Shown here piece after piece: positions 16,299-23,388 of a stretch of DNA of 33,599 bases (its first letter is position 1; every line of letters starts with the position of its first letter). A model generated the notes under the pieces. It had not been told where the DNA came from. It ran no database searches and was given only the letters and a program-made list of their open reading frames with translations. Source of the DNA: Clostridia bacterium DTU030 (GTDB lineage Bacteria; Bacillota; DTU030). Where the stretch lies: positions 1 through 33,599 of the forward strand of contig LFSN01000084.1 in the NCBI GenBank assembly GCA_001513125.1. Reading direction: 5' to 3'. The translations under genes were made by a program, and so were the position numbers.

Positions 16299-16835
16299 AT
16301 GGAAACAAATCCTAAGATCAGGCTGCGTCCCTTTACCCGGGAAGATTTGCCCAGGTTGCAGGTGTGGAAGGAAGACGAAGAGCTGGCTGCTTATTTGGGT
16401 TTAAAGCTGCCGGGAGAAGAGGTGGATTATTATCAGCGCTGTGAGAAATTATTGGGCCAACGGACCAGTCGTATCTTTGCCATAGAAGATGAAAGGGGTC
16501 AGTTTATCGGCGAGGTGGAACTGAACCAGATAACCTGGCGTCGCAAGCAGGCTGAACTACATATTTGTATTGGAGAGCGGCGATATTGGGGAAAGGGTTA
16601 TGGCACGGAAGCTGTCCGGGCCATCTTAAACCTGGCCTTTGAAGATATGGGTTTGGAAAGTGTTTATCTCAGGGTGTATCGTCACAACCGGCGGGCCATC
16701 CGCTGTTATGAAAAGTGCGGCTTCAAGAAAGAAGCAGTGCTGAGAAACCGTTTTCACAGCCAGGGCAGCCGGGCCTATGATGTTCTGCTGATGAGCATCA
16801 GCGCCGCCGACTTTGCTGCTGCTACAGCTTCCTGA
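16299..16835 (+). CDS. GNAT family N-acetyltransferase, RimJ/RimL type
   Basis: A 178-residue GNAT protein. It begins with IRLRPFTREDLPRL, typical of RimJ/RimL-like acetyltransferases, and carries the acetyl-CoA binding loop RRYWGKGYGTEAVRAIL, the VYLRVYRHNRRAIRCYEKCGF block, and the ending GSRAYDVLLMSI. The substrate could be a ribosomal protein N-terminus, another protein or a small molecule; it cannot be told from the sequence. ATG 16299 has AAAGGGTGG seven bases upstream; a GTG at 16278 is in frame but poorly served. It appears to be a single-gene unit. Confidence 0.88.
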   Translation: METNPKIRLRPFTREDLPRLQVWKEDEELAAYLGLKLPGEEVDYYQRCEKLLGQRTSRIFAIEDERGQFIGEVELNQITWRRKQAELHICIGERRYWGKGYGTEAVRAILNLAFEDMGLESVYLRVYRHNRRAIRCYEKCGFKKEAVLRNRFHSQGSRAYDVLLMSISAADFAAATAS

Positions 16836-16871
16836 GGGTGCTCTGTTCAACCAGAAAATAGTTTTTAATCC

Positions 16872-16901
16872 TTTACCCTGGCAATAATAATGGTATATAA
16901 T
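16872..16901 (+). promoter_or_regulatory. Sigma-A type promoter for the ABC-ATPase cassette
   Basis: TTTACC (16872-16877) and a perfect TATAAT (16896-16901) with an 18-base spacer, about 90 bases before the ATPase gene. The -35 box is imperfect. Confidence 0.55.
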
Positions 16902-16910
16902 GTAATCAAA

Positions 16911-16929
16911 ACCCCGGCCCCTGCGGGGT
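16911..16929 (+). other. Hairpin just after the cassette promoter
   Basis: ACCCCG (16911-16916) pairs with CGGGGT (16924-16929) around a 7-base loop, close to the predicted transcription start. It may stabilise the 5' end of the mRNA or end the upstream acetyltransferase transcript; the following ATTCTTG is only weakly T-rich. Confidence 0.5.
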
Positions 16930-16988
16930 ATTCTTGTGTGCGGTGGATGCGGCAGCAGGTTTGAAATCTAAGGGGGGAGTGTTGGCCT

Positions 16989-18704
16989 GTGAAGGGCAGG
17001 GAAGAACTGGAAAGGATTTTAGCGCGGATCGATGGTAAGGGCTACAAGGCCTATAAAGATATTCAGGGCAGTTACCTTTTTGACACCTATATCCTCCATA
17101 TCGATCATGTCCAGGGCGACCCCTTTGCTGCTCCCTCCCGGCTGCGGGTCAGGGTAGATCAAAGACATGCCCGGATCCCGGCGGAATTCTACAATACCCC
17201 GGCCCGCAGGGTTGCCTGTGCCGATTTTCTGACCCGGTCCTTTGCCCGGGCCATCGAGGAGGTGGCCGGTGGCAGCCGTGGTACAGGCAAGAGCGGTCTC
17301 ATCGCCATTGACCGCTGCGGCCAGGAGATTCTCGAACGGACGGCAATGGTTGTCACCGACGAGTATGTGGAAGCCCGCATTGTCCTGGGGCTTCCGGCCC
17401 GGGGGCGGACAGTACTGGGAAAAGAGGCCCGGGCCATGCTCTTTGAGGAACTGCCGGCTATAGTAGAAGCTTCCCTTCTGTATAAAAGCATCGATGGCAA
17501 AAGTTTACGGAAACACGTTGAGGTTAAGGAAGATCAAGTTTATCTCCGGAGCAAACTGCCGGAATATCAGCTGGCAGCCTTTATTGCCGATGGTTCAGTG
17601 TTGCCCCGGGAGAGCGGGATCAGTGACAGGCCCCTCCGGGGGGAAGGGGTTGTACCCTTTGTCAGCCCGCCGGAGCTGGCCGTGGAAATTACCCTGCCCA
17701 ATGCCGGGCCGGTGAAGGGCATGGGCATCCCCCAGGGTGTGACCCTCATCGTCGGAGGCGGCTACCACGGCAAATCTACCCTCCTTAGGGCCCTGGAACG
17801 GGGAGTGTACGATCATATTCCAGGGGATGGGCGGGAGCTGGTGGTCACCCTGTCAACTGCCGTGAAGATCCGGGCTGAAGACGGCCGGCGGGTGGAGAAG
17901 GTGGATATCAGTCCCTTTATCAACAACCTGCCCAACCAGCAGGATACCGTGGATTTCTCTACCCCCAATGCCAGTGGCAGCACCTCCCAGGCCGCCAACA
18001 TAATGGAGGCCCTGGAGGTGGGAGCCAAGGTTTTACTAATGGATGAAGATACTTCTGCTACCAATTTCATGATCCGGGATGTAAGGATGCAGCAGCTGGT
18101 GGCCAAGGAAAAGGAACCCATCACCCCCTTTATCGATAGGGTGCGGCAGCTGTGGTTGGAGCTGGGGGTGTCCACAGTCCTGGTTTTGGGCGGCTCCGGG
18201 GACTATTTCGATGTGGCCGATACCATCATTATGATGGATACCTACCGGCCCCGGCAGGTTACCGAACTGGCCAAGGAAATTGCCCGGGAGTTTGGAACAG
18301 GCCGCCTGTCAGAAGGTGGCGGCAAGTTTGGCCGGATTAAGGAGAGAAGCCCCCTTCCCCGGGGTTTAGACCCCAGCCGGGGAGGAAAAACAAAGATTCA
18401 GGCCCGGGGCTTACATACCATCCAGTATGGCAATTGGGACATTGACCTTTCGGGCCTGGAACAGCTGGTGGATGCCAGCCAAACCCGGGCTATCGGTGAG
18501 ATTATCCACTACGCTGCCAGGAAGTATATCAATGGCAGGGCAACCCTCCGGCAGGTTCTGGAACAGGTGGAAGGGGATATTGAGAACAAGGGCCTGGATA
18601 TAATCTCGCCCTACTATGGACAAAATCCCGGCGACTTTGCCCGGCCCCGGCTCCTGGAGGTGGCTGCCGCCATCAACCGCCTGCGGAGCCTATCGGTCCG
18701 GTGA
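16989..18704 (+). CDS. Predicted ABC-class ATPase (ABC_ATPase/COG3044 type)
   Basis: A 571-residue cytosolic protein of the ABC_ATPase family, which has an ABC-type nucleotide-binding core but no membrane domain. The N-terminal part (about residues 1-170) contains GKGYKAYKDIQGSY and PSRLRVRV, family hallmarks. Walker A is GGGYHGKST (256-264), a signature-like NASGSTSQA lies near 325-335, and Walker B is LLMDEDTSA (about 349-357). A C-terminal domain of about 150 residues follows. The biochemical role in bacteria is unestablished; a nucleic-acid related role has been proposed for a trypanosome relative. The GTG start follows AGGGGGGAG. It is the first gene of a three-gene set with a SpoIIE-type phosphatase and a small P-loop protein. 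Confidence 0.85.
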   Translation: MKGREELERILARIDGKGYKAYKDIQGSYLFDTYILHIDHVQGDPFAAPSRLRVRVDQRHARIPAEFYNTPARRVACADFLTRSFARAIEEVAGGSRGTGKSGLIAIDRCGQEILERTAMVVTDEYVEARIVLGLPARGRTVLGKEARAMLFEELPAIVEASLLYKSIDGKSLRKHVEVKEDQVYLRSKLPEYQLAAFIADGSVLPRESGISDRPLRGEGVVPFVSPPELAVEITLPNAGPVKGMGIPQGVTLIVGGGYHGKSTLLRALERGVYDHIPGDGRELVVTLSTAVKIRAEDGRRVEKVDISPFINNLPNQQDTVDFSTPNASGSTSQAANIMEALEVGAKVLLMDEDTSATNFMIRDVRMQQLVAKEKEPITPFIDRVRQLWLELGVSTVLVLGGSGDYFDVADTIIMMDTYRPRQVTELAKEIAREFGTGRLSEGGGKFGRIKERSPLPRGLDPSRGGKTKIQARGLHTIQYGNWDIDLSGLEQLVDASQTRAIGEIIHYAARKYINGRATLRQVLEQVEGDIENKGLDIISPYYGQNPGDFARPRLLEVAAAINRLRSLSVR

Positions 18705-18732
18705 ACAGTATTAGCCAATGGGAGAGAGAATG

Positions 18733-19440
18733 ATGGAACTCGATCTGGGGATTGCCAAAATTAACAAATACGCCGTGGGGGAAAGCGGCGACAGCATAGA
18801 AATAATGGAGCGCCCCCGGGGGGGTATTTCCATTGTCATGGCCGACGGCCAGGGCAGTGGGCCCAATGCCAGGAGAATCAGCAGGCTGGTGGTAGGCAAG
18901 GCCGTTGCCCTCATAGGAGAGGGCACCAGGGATGGGGCGGTAGCCCGGGCTGTTCACGACTATCTCTATGCAGTGCGGGGGGGCAAGGTCTCCGCCACCC
19001 TGGCCATCCTCTCCGTTGATCTGGATACCCGCACCCTGGTAGTGTCCCGCAACGGCAACAATGCGGTTTTTATCCGCCAGCAGGGAACCACCTTCCCCCT
19101 GCCGGGAGGCATGGATTCCATCGGTGTGCACCGGCGCATGCGCCCCCGCATCGATGAGTTTCCACTGGAGGAAGGCCTGCTGGCTGTAGTGGTGACCGAT
19201 GGAATTGTCCACGCCGGGCGGCGCCGGGGCAACCCCAACAGTGAGGAAAAAATTCTGGAGACTATAAGCAAATATGAGGGGGAAAGGAGTCAGGTGCTGG
19301 CCGATGAACTCCTGTACGAAGCCATGCTCCTGGATCAAAACCGGCCCTGTGATGACATGACGGTAACGGTATTGCAGCTGAGGCCCCATCGAGAAGGGGA
19401 ACTGATCCGGCGGATGGGGGTTTCCTTCCCCTTCCGCTGA
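18733..19440 (+). CDS. SpoIIE/PP2C-type serine phosphatase
   Basis: A 235-residue single-domain phosphatase of the SpoIIE (PPM/PP2C) type. Expected metal-binding acids are visible in VMADGQGSG (Asp38), VVVTDGIVHAG (about residue 160) and the C-terminal CDDMTVTVLQL. Other features are GGKVSATLAILSVDL and VVSRNGNNAVFI, as in RsbU/SpoIIE relatives. No sensor or membrane domain is attached, so it is likely a soluble enzyme acting on a phosphoprotein partner not evident nearby. ATG 18733 (or 18730) is favoured since GGGAGAGAG lies at 18720-18728; an ATG at 18718 would precede that site. It follows the ABC-class ATPase by 28 bases. Confidence 0.87.
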   Translation: MELDLGIAKINKYAVGESGDSIEIMERPRGGISIVMADGQGSGPNARRISRLVVGKAVALIGEGTRDGAVARAVHDYLYAVRGGKVSATLAILSVDLDTRTLVVSRNGNNAVFIRQQGTTFPLPGGMDSIGVHRRMRPRIDEFPLEEGLLAVVVTDGIVHAGRRRGNPNSEEKILETISKYEGERSQVLADELLYEAMLLDQNRPCDDMTVTVLQLRPHREGELIRRMGVSFPFR

Positions 19441-19461
19441 TGAAGGGGGGAGAAAAGGGAA

Positions 19462-19833
19462 ATGTCCGCTTCTCCCAAGATTGTTGTCGTCGGCGTCTGT
19501 GCCAGCGGTAAGACAACCCTGGTTGAGGGCTTGCGCGCCCGGGGCTACAGGGCCCGGAGCGTGGCCCTGGAGCATTCCAATGTACCGAGGCTTTGGACCT
19601 ACCATGACCCCGACTTTCTGGTGGTCCTGGACTGCAGCCTAGATACCATCAGGAAACGCCGGCTGATCCCCTGGGGAGAGGAGCGGCTCCGTGCACAGCG
19701 CCGGCGCCTATCCCATGCCCGCCAGCACTGTCACCTTTACCTTTGTACCGACAATTTATCGGTGGAGGAAATGGTAGATCGTGTCATTGCTGCACTGGAA
19801 AAACATCAAAAGGAAGGTAAGGGGGGAGGTTAA
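19462..19833 (+). CDS. Small P-loop (kinase-like) protein
   Basis: A 123-residue protein starting with a hydrophobic strand and a Walker A motif, GVCASGKTT (about residues 11-19). A central VVLDCSLDTIRKRR segment resembles the nucleoside/shikimate-kinase-like Walker B and LID regions, and the C-terminal helix ends in a Lys/Gly-rich tail. It is shorter than usual kinases of the family. The substrate is unknown. The ATG has GGGGGGAGAAAAGGG upstream, 21 bases after the phosphatase stop, so the three genes probably form one transcript; a strong promoter for secD follows. Confidence 0.75.
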   Translation: MSASPKIVVVGVCASGKTTLVEGLRARGYRARSVALEHSNVPRLWTYHDPDFLVVLDCSLDTIRKRRLIPWGEERLRAQRRRLSHARQHCHLYLCTDNLSVEEMVDRVIAALEKHQKEGKGGG

Positions 19834-19861
19834 GGCCATTTCCCTCCCCAGCCTCCCCGCG

Positions 19862-19891
19862 TTGACAACCCTTAAAAGTGGGTATTATAAT
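19862..19891 (+). promoter_or_regulatory. Consensus sigma-A promoter for secDF
   Basis: Perfect TTGACA (19862-19867) and perfect TATAAT (19886-19891) with an 18-base spacer, 95 bases before the secD ATG. Confidence 0.85.
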
Positions 19892-19985
19892 GAAGCAGGA
19901 GAACTGCCGATGGGGCATTTTTCTTTGCCTTGTGCCCTTATTATTTTTTTGTCAACCTACTATTTATTAAAGGGGGAAACCGCCC

Positions 19986-21191
19986 ATGAAGTGGTGGAAT
20001 CTGACCAAGTTTTTTCTGGTCATAGTTGTCGCTCTTACCGCCGCCTACTTCCTTGCTGAACCCATCCAAGATTCCATAAACCTGGGTCTTGATCTCCAGG
20101 GGGGAACTCACCTGGTCCTGGAACTGGTGGATACCCCGGAGGCGCCGGTGGATGAAGGAGCTGTTCTGGGGGTTTTGAATATCCTCCGGCAGCGGGTGGA
20201 CGGCTTTGGCCTGACAGAGCCCATCATCCAGCGCCAGGGGGAAAGGCGGATCATTGTCGAACTGCCGGGCCATGACGATCCCGACGAGGCCATCCGGGTC
20301 CTGTCCATGACGGCCCACCTGGAGTTTTGGGATGAAGCCGGAAATGTTATCCTTACCGGCCGGGATCTGAAGGATGCCAACTTTGTCTACGATCATGAGA
20401 ATAGACCTGTAGTAGCCCTGGAATTCAATGCCGAAGGGGCAAAAAAGTTTGCTGCCGCCACGGAGGAAAATTTAGGGCGGCCCATCATCATTGTTCTCGA
20501 TGAAAATATCCTCAGTGCCCCTGTAGTGCAGGAGGTTATAGCCGACGGCAGGGCCCAGATTACCGGGATCCCATCGGCCGAGGAAGCCCAGCGCATTGCC
20601 GTCGGTTTGCGGTCGGGAGCCCTGCCCGTAAAGGTTCAGCTGGAGGAGAGTCGGACCATCGGGCCTACCCTGGGTGAGGATTCCATTAAAAGGAGCATGA
20701 CTGCCTTCACCTACGGTATCGCTGCCGTGTTATTATTTATGATTGTTGTCTACAGGATTTCGGGGCTGGTGGCAGATATTTCCCTGGGCATTTATGTACT
20801 CCTCTTTGCCAGTGTTCTGGCCCTGTTCAAGGCTACCCTCACCCTGCCAGGGATTGCCGGCTTGATCCTTTCCCTGGGTATGGCCGTCGATGCCAATGTT
20901 ATTATTTATGAGCGGGTAAAGGAAGAACTGCGCAATGGGAAAACCATCCGGGCTGCCGTCGATGCTGGCTTCCACCGGGCCTTCCCGGCCATTTTCGACG
21001 GCAATGTGACCACCCTCATCGCTACCGCTGTCCTTTACTACCTGGGTACGGGCCCAATCCAGGGTTTTGCTATAACTTTGAGTATCGGGATCATCTGCAG
21101 CATGTTTACTGCCATTGTAGTTACCAGATGGCTCCTCCGCTTCCTTATTGAAAGCAGGATCTTTAAAGACAGGGCCTATTTTGGCATCTAG
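19986..21191 (+). CDS. secD: Protein translocase subunit SecD
   Basis: SecD, with SecF, uses the proton motive force to complete export through SecYEG. The 401-residue product has an N-terminal membrane helix (about residues 8-24), then the hallmark LGLDLQGGTHLVLEL, the periplasmic P1 domain, and five further membrane segments from about 240 onward. Conserved IGPTLGEDSI and LGMAVDANVIIYERVKEE motifs are visible. The ATG follows AAAGGGGGAAA. secF follows after 14 bases. Confidence 0.96.
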   Translation: MKWWNLTKFFLVIVVALTAAYFLAEPIQDSINLGLDLQGGTHLVLELVDTPEAPVDEGAVLGVLNILRQRVDGFGLTEPIIQRQGERRIIVELPGHDDPDEAIRVLSMTAHLEFWDEAGNVILTGRDLKDANFVYDHENRPVVALEFNAEGAKKFAAATEENLGRPIIIVLDENILSAPVVQEVIADGRAQITGIPSAEEAQRIAVGLRSGALPVKVQLEESRTIGPTLGEDSIKRSMTAFTYGIAAVLLFMIVVYRISGLVADISLGIYVLLFASVLALFKATLTLPGIAGLILSLGMAVDANVIIYERVKEELRNGKTIRAAVDAGFHRAFPAIFDGNVTTLIATAVLYYLGTGPIQGFAITLSIGIICSMFTAIVVTRWLLRFLIESRIFKDRAYFGI

Positions 21192-21205
21192 GGGAGGGTG
21201 AAGAG

Positions 21206-22093
21206 ATGAGATATAAGATCGATGTGACGGGAAAATGGAAACTCTGGTTTTGGCTTTCCCTCGCCCTAATTATCCCCGGCCTGATTTCCCTCCTGGTGCA
21301 GGGGCTAAATTGGGGGATAGATTTTACGGGAGGAATGCTGCTGCAGCTCCAGTTCGAGGATGCAGTTGCAGTCGAAGAGGTCAGGGATGTTCTGGTCCAG
21401 TTTGACCTGGAACAGAGCCCAATCCAGTCCAGCGAGAACAATAATATTATTATAAGAACCAAAGCCCTGGCTGAAGAGGAGCGCCAGGAGCTCCTGGCCG
21501 CCCTGAAAAGGGAGCTGGGCAGTTATGAGATCATGCGGATCCAGAATGTCGGTGCCATTATCAGCGGTGAATTGAGAAGTGCCGCCTATCTTGCCCTGAT
21601 CATAGCCAGTATCTTGATGATTGCCTATATAACCATTCGCTTTGAATTTAAATTTGCCGTTGCGGCCATCCTGCCACTGCTCTACAATGTGTTGGTTGTC
21701 ACGGGGATTTTTTCCCTCTTCCAGATTGAAGTTGACAATACCTTTGTGGCCGCACTCCTGACCATAGTCGGTTATGCTGTGAATAATACTATTGTATTTT
21801 TTGACCGGATCCGGGAAAACTTAAAGGGCCATCGGAAGGGTTTTGTCGCCTCCCTTGTCAATGAGAGTGTCAACCAGGTCCTTGGCCGGGCCATCAATAC
21901 GACCTTGACTACCCTCTTTGGCATTGTCGCCCTTCTTTTCTTCGGTGGCGAAACCACCAAGGTCTTTGCCCTGGCCCTTTTCCTCGGTGTACTCGTTGGC
22001 ACCTATTCCTCCATCTTTATTGCCAACAATATCTGGGCCCGTTGGCGTGACCATGCGGAAGAAAAACGCCTGGCTGCCTATGGGCAAAAATAG
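21206..22093 (+). CDS. secF: Protein translocase subunit SecF
   Basis: The 295-residue partner of SecD. It has an N-terminal membrane helix (about residues 13-32) followed by LNWGIDFTGGMLLQLQF, and the C-terminal block of five helices with GYAVNNTIVFFDRIRENL and the INTTLTTLFGIVALLFFGG segment characteristic of SecF. The ATG follows GGGGAGGGTGAAG. The stop is followed at once by a promoter and riboswitch for the next gene, so the secDF operon ends here. Confidence 0.96.
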   Translation: MRYKIDVTGKWKLWFWLSLALIIPGLISLLVQGLNWGIDFTGGMLLQLQFEDAVAVEEVRDVLVQFDLEQSPIQSSENNNIIIRTKALAEEERQELLAALKRELGSYEIMRIQNVGAIISGELRSAAYLALIIASILMIAYITIRFEFKFAVAAILPLLYNVLVVTGIFSLFQIEVDNTFVAALLTIVGYAVNNTIVFFDRIRENLKGHRKGFVASLVNESVNQVLGRAINTTLTTLFGIVALLFFGGETTKVFALALFLGVLVGTYSSIFIANNIWARWRDHAEEKRLAAYGQK

Positions 22094-22095
22094 CC

Positions 22096-22124
22096 TTGAA
22101 AGAATAAGAAGAATATGTTAGAGT
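22096..22124 (+). promoter_or_regulatory. Possible promoter for the riboswitch-CDF unit
   Basis: TTGAAA (22096-22101) and TAGAGT (22119-22124) with a 17-base spacer, just after the secF stop. The predicted start near 22131 would place the riboswitch at the 5' end of the transcript. Confidence 0.5.
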
Positions 22125-22142
22125 GGAGTTGACACCATAAGT

Positions 22143-22221
22143 CTTTTTGGTCAGGCATGCAGCCGCCGGGACCAATGGCGGAAGGCTGGTGCCGGGCTCT
22201 AAGCGAGCAGCGGGATAGACC
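22143..22221 (+). promoter_or_regulatory. Probable NiCo (czcD-type) riboswitch
   Basis: The leader folds as a multistem RNA. P1 is GGTC (22149-22152) with GACC (22218-22221). GGCA (22154-22157) pairs with TGCC (22190-22193) and encloses an AGC-CGCC/GGCG-GCT hairpin (22161-22187). GCTC (22196-22199) pairs with GAGC (22205-22208), and the conserved AGCGGGATAG closes the motif. This layout and the GCGGGATAG end fit the NiCo/czcD riboswitch class, which senses nickel and cobalt and sits before CDF efflux genes in Firmicutes, exactly the context here. The 3' strand of P1 is also the start of the terminator 5' arm, so metal binding would favour read-through. Class assignment is from memory of the motif, not a search. 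Confidence 0.75.
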
Positions 22222-22256
22222 CGTGGGACCTCTTCGGAGGAACCACGGGTTTTTTT
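22219..22256 (+). terminator. Riboswitch-controlled terminator before the CDF gene
   Basis: ACCCGTGG (22219-22226) pairs with CCACGGGT (22243-22250), and CCTC/GAGG around a TTCG loop extends the stem. Seven T follow (22250-22256). The 5' arm shares ACC with the riboswitch P1 stem. Confidence 0.9.
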
Positions 22257-22288
22257 ACAATTGGCATTTGACAATGGACAATTGACAA
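22257..22288. repeat. Short intergenic ACAATTGACA-type repeat (copy C)
   Basis: ACAATTGGCATTTGACAATG followed by GACAATTGACAA, lying directly after the T tract of the riboswitch terminator and 115 bases before the CDF start. The rest of that gap holds a possible CAGGT/ACCTG hairpin (22301-22324) and nothing else I recognise. Confidence 0.7.
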
Positions 22289-22403
22289 GATTACCGTTGA
22301 CAGGTAAGGGGCAGGGGCGACCTGTGATCGACCGTGTGGGGCATAGTAAGGACTAAGTATCTGGCGAAGTGGTACTGCAGCGACTGAATAGGGAGGATAG
22401 CTG

Positions 22404-23276
22404 ATGGAAGAAAACATTACCCGCCTCCAGGAAGGCTCCCGGGGAGCATGGATGGGGATAATTGGAAACCTGGGCCTGGCGGCCCTGAAGGGTATTGCCG
22501 GAGTAGTGGCCGGCAGCACGGCCATGGTGGCCGATGCCTTCCACTCCCTGGCCGATCTCACCGGTTCTGTAATAGTACTGGTGGCCTTTCGCTTTGCCAA
22601 CCTGCCTGCCGACCAGTGCCATCCCTACGGCCATGGCAAGGCCGAGTCCCTGGCCGCGGCCCTGGTGGGCATGCTCCTGGTTTTTATCGGTGCCGGTGTG
22701 GGTTGGAGTGCCTTAAAGGGAATATGGGCGGGGACGGAGGCCGTACCCGGCCTTATCGCCCTCTACATGGCCATTATATCCATCGTGATAAAGGAAGGGA
22801 TGTTCCAGTACAAAATCCGTTTGGGGAAGAAACTGCGCAGTCCCGCCCTCATAGCCAGTGCCTGGGAGCATCGTTCCGATGCCTACACTTCCGTTGCAGC
22901 CTTAATGGGGATTGGGGGAGCGCGGCTCGGCTATCCCATTATGGATCCCCTGGCCGGGGCAGTGGTATCCCTGGCGGTGATAAAGATAGGGATCGATATA
23001 GGCCGGGAGGGCATCGCCCAGCTCATGGACCGGGTTCCCGAGCAGGCTGTGCTGGCCCAACTGGAGGACCTGGCCGCCTCCGTAGAAGGGGTGGAAGGGG
23101 TACAGAAGATATGGGTCCGCTCCATGGGGTCCTATTTGCTGGTAGATATCACCATTGCTGTCCGGGGTACAGCCACGGTCCGGGAGGGCCATGATGTAGC
23201 CGTTGCCGTGCGGGATGCCATCCGCAGGCACCACAAGGATGTCCTCAGGGTTTTCGTCCACGTTGATCCCACATAA
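22404..23276 (+). CDS. Cation diffusion facilitator (Ni/Co or Zn/Fe/Mn efflux)
   Basis: A 290-residue CDF transporter that exports divalent cations in exchange for protons. There are six membrane segments between residues 15 and 205. The two transport-site motifs are present: DAFHSLAD (Asp44, His47/Asp51 region in helix II) and HRSDAYTS (about 155-163 in helix V), with the FRFANLPADQCHPYGHGKAE loop between. A C-terminal ferredoxin-like metal-sensing domain (about 210-290) ends in the HVDP motif. Subfamily members differ in metal; the upstream NiCo-type riboswitch argues for nickel or cobalt. The ATG has AGGGAGGATAG upstream. Confidence 0.93.
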   Translation: MEENITRLQEGSRGAWMGIIGNLGLAALKGIAGVVAGSTAMVADAFHSLADLTGSVIVLVAFRFANLPADQCHPYGHGKAESLAAALVGMLLVFIGAGVGWSALKGIWAGTEAVPGLIALYMAIISIVIKEGMFQYKIRLGKKLRSPALIASAWEHRSDAYTSVAALMGIGGARLGYPIMDPLAGAVVSLAVIKIGIDIGREGIAQLMDRVPEQAVLAQLEDLAASVEGVEGVQKIWVRSMGSYLLVDITIAVRGTATVREGHDVAVAVRDAIRRHHKDVLRVFVHVDPT

Positions 23277-23293
23277 AAATGGAAAAAATAGCT

Positions 23294-23312
23294 GCCCCGG
23301 CAGGGGCTTTTT
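23294..23312 (+). terminator. Terminator after the CDF gene
   Basis: GCCCC (23294-23298), loop GGCA, GGGGC (23303-23307), then TTTTTCTTT. Confidence 0.85.
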
Positions 23313-23388
23313 CTTTATCTCCTCCGGCATGGAACTCCCGGCGGCGGGCAAAATAGAGATAGAGGAATGAGAAGATAAATGGGGGTCA

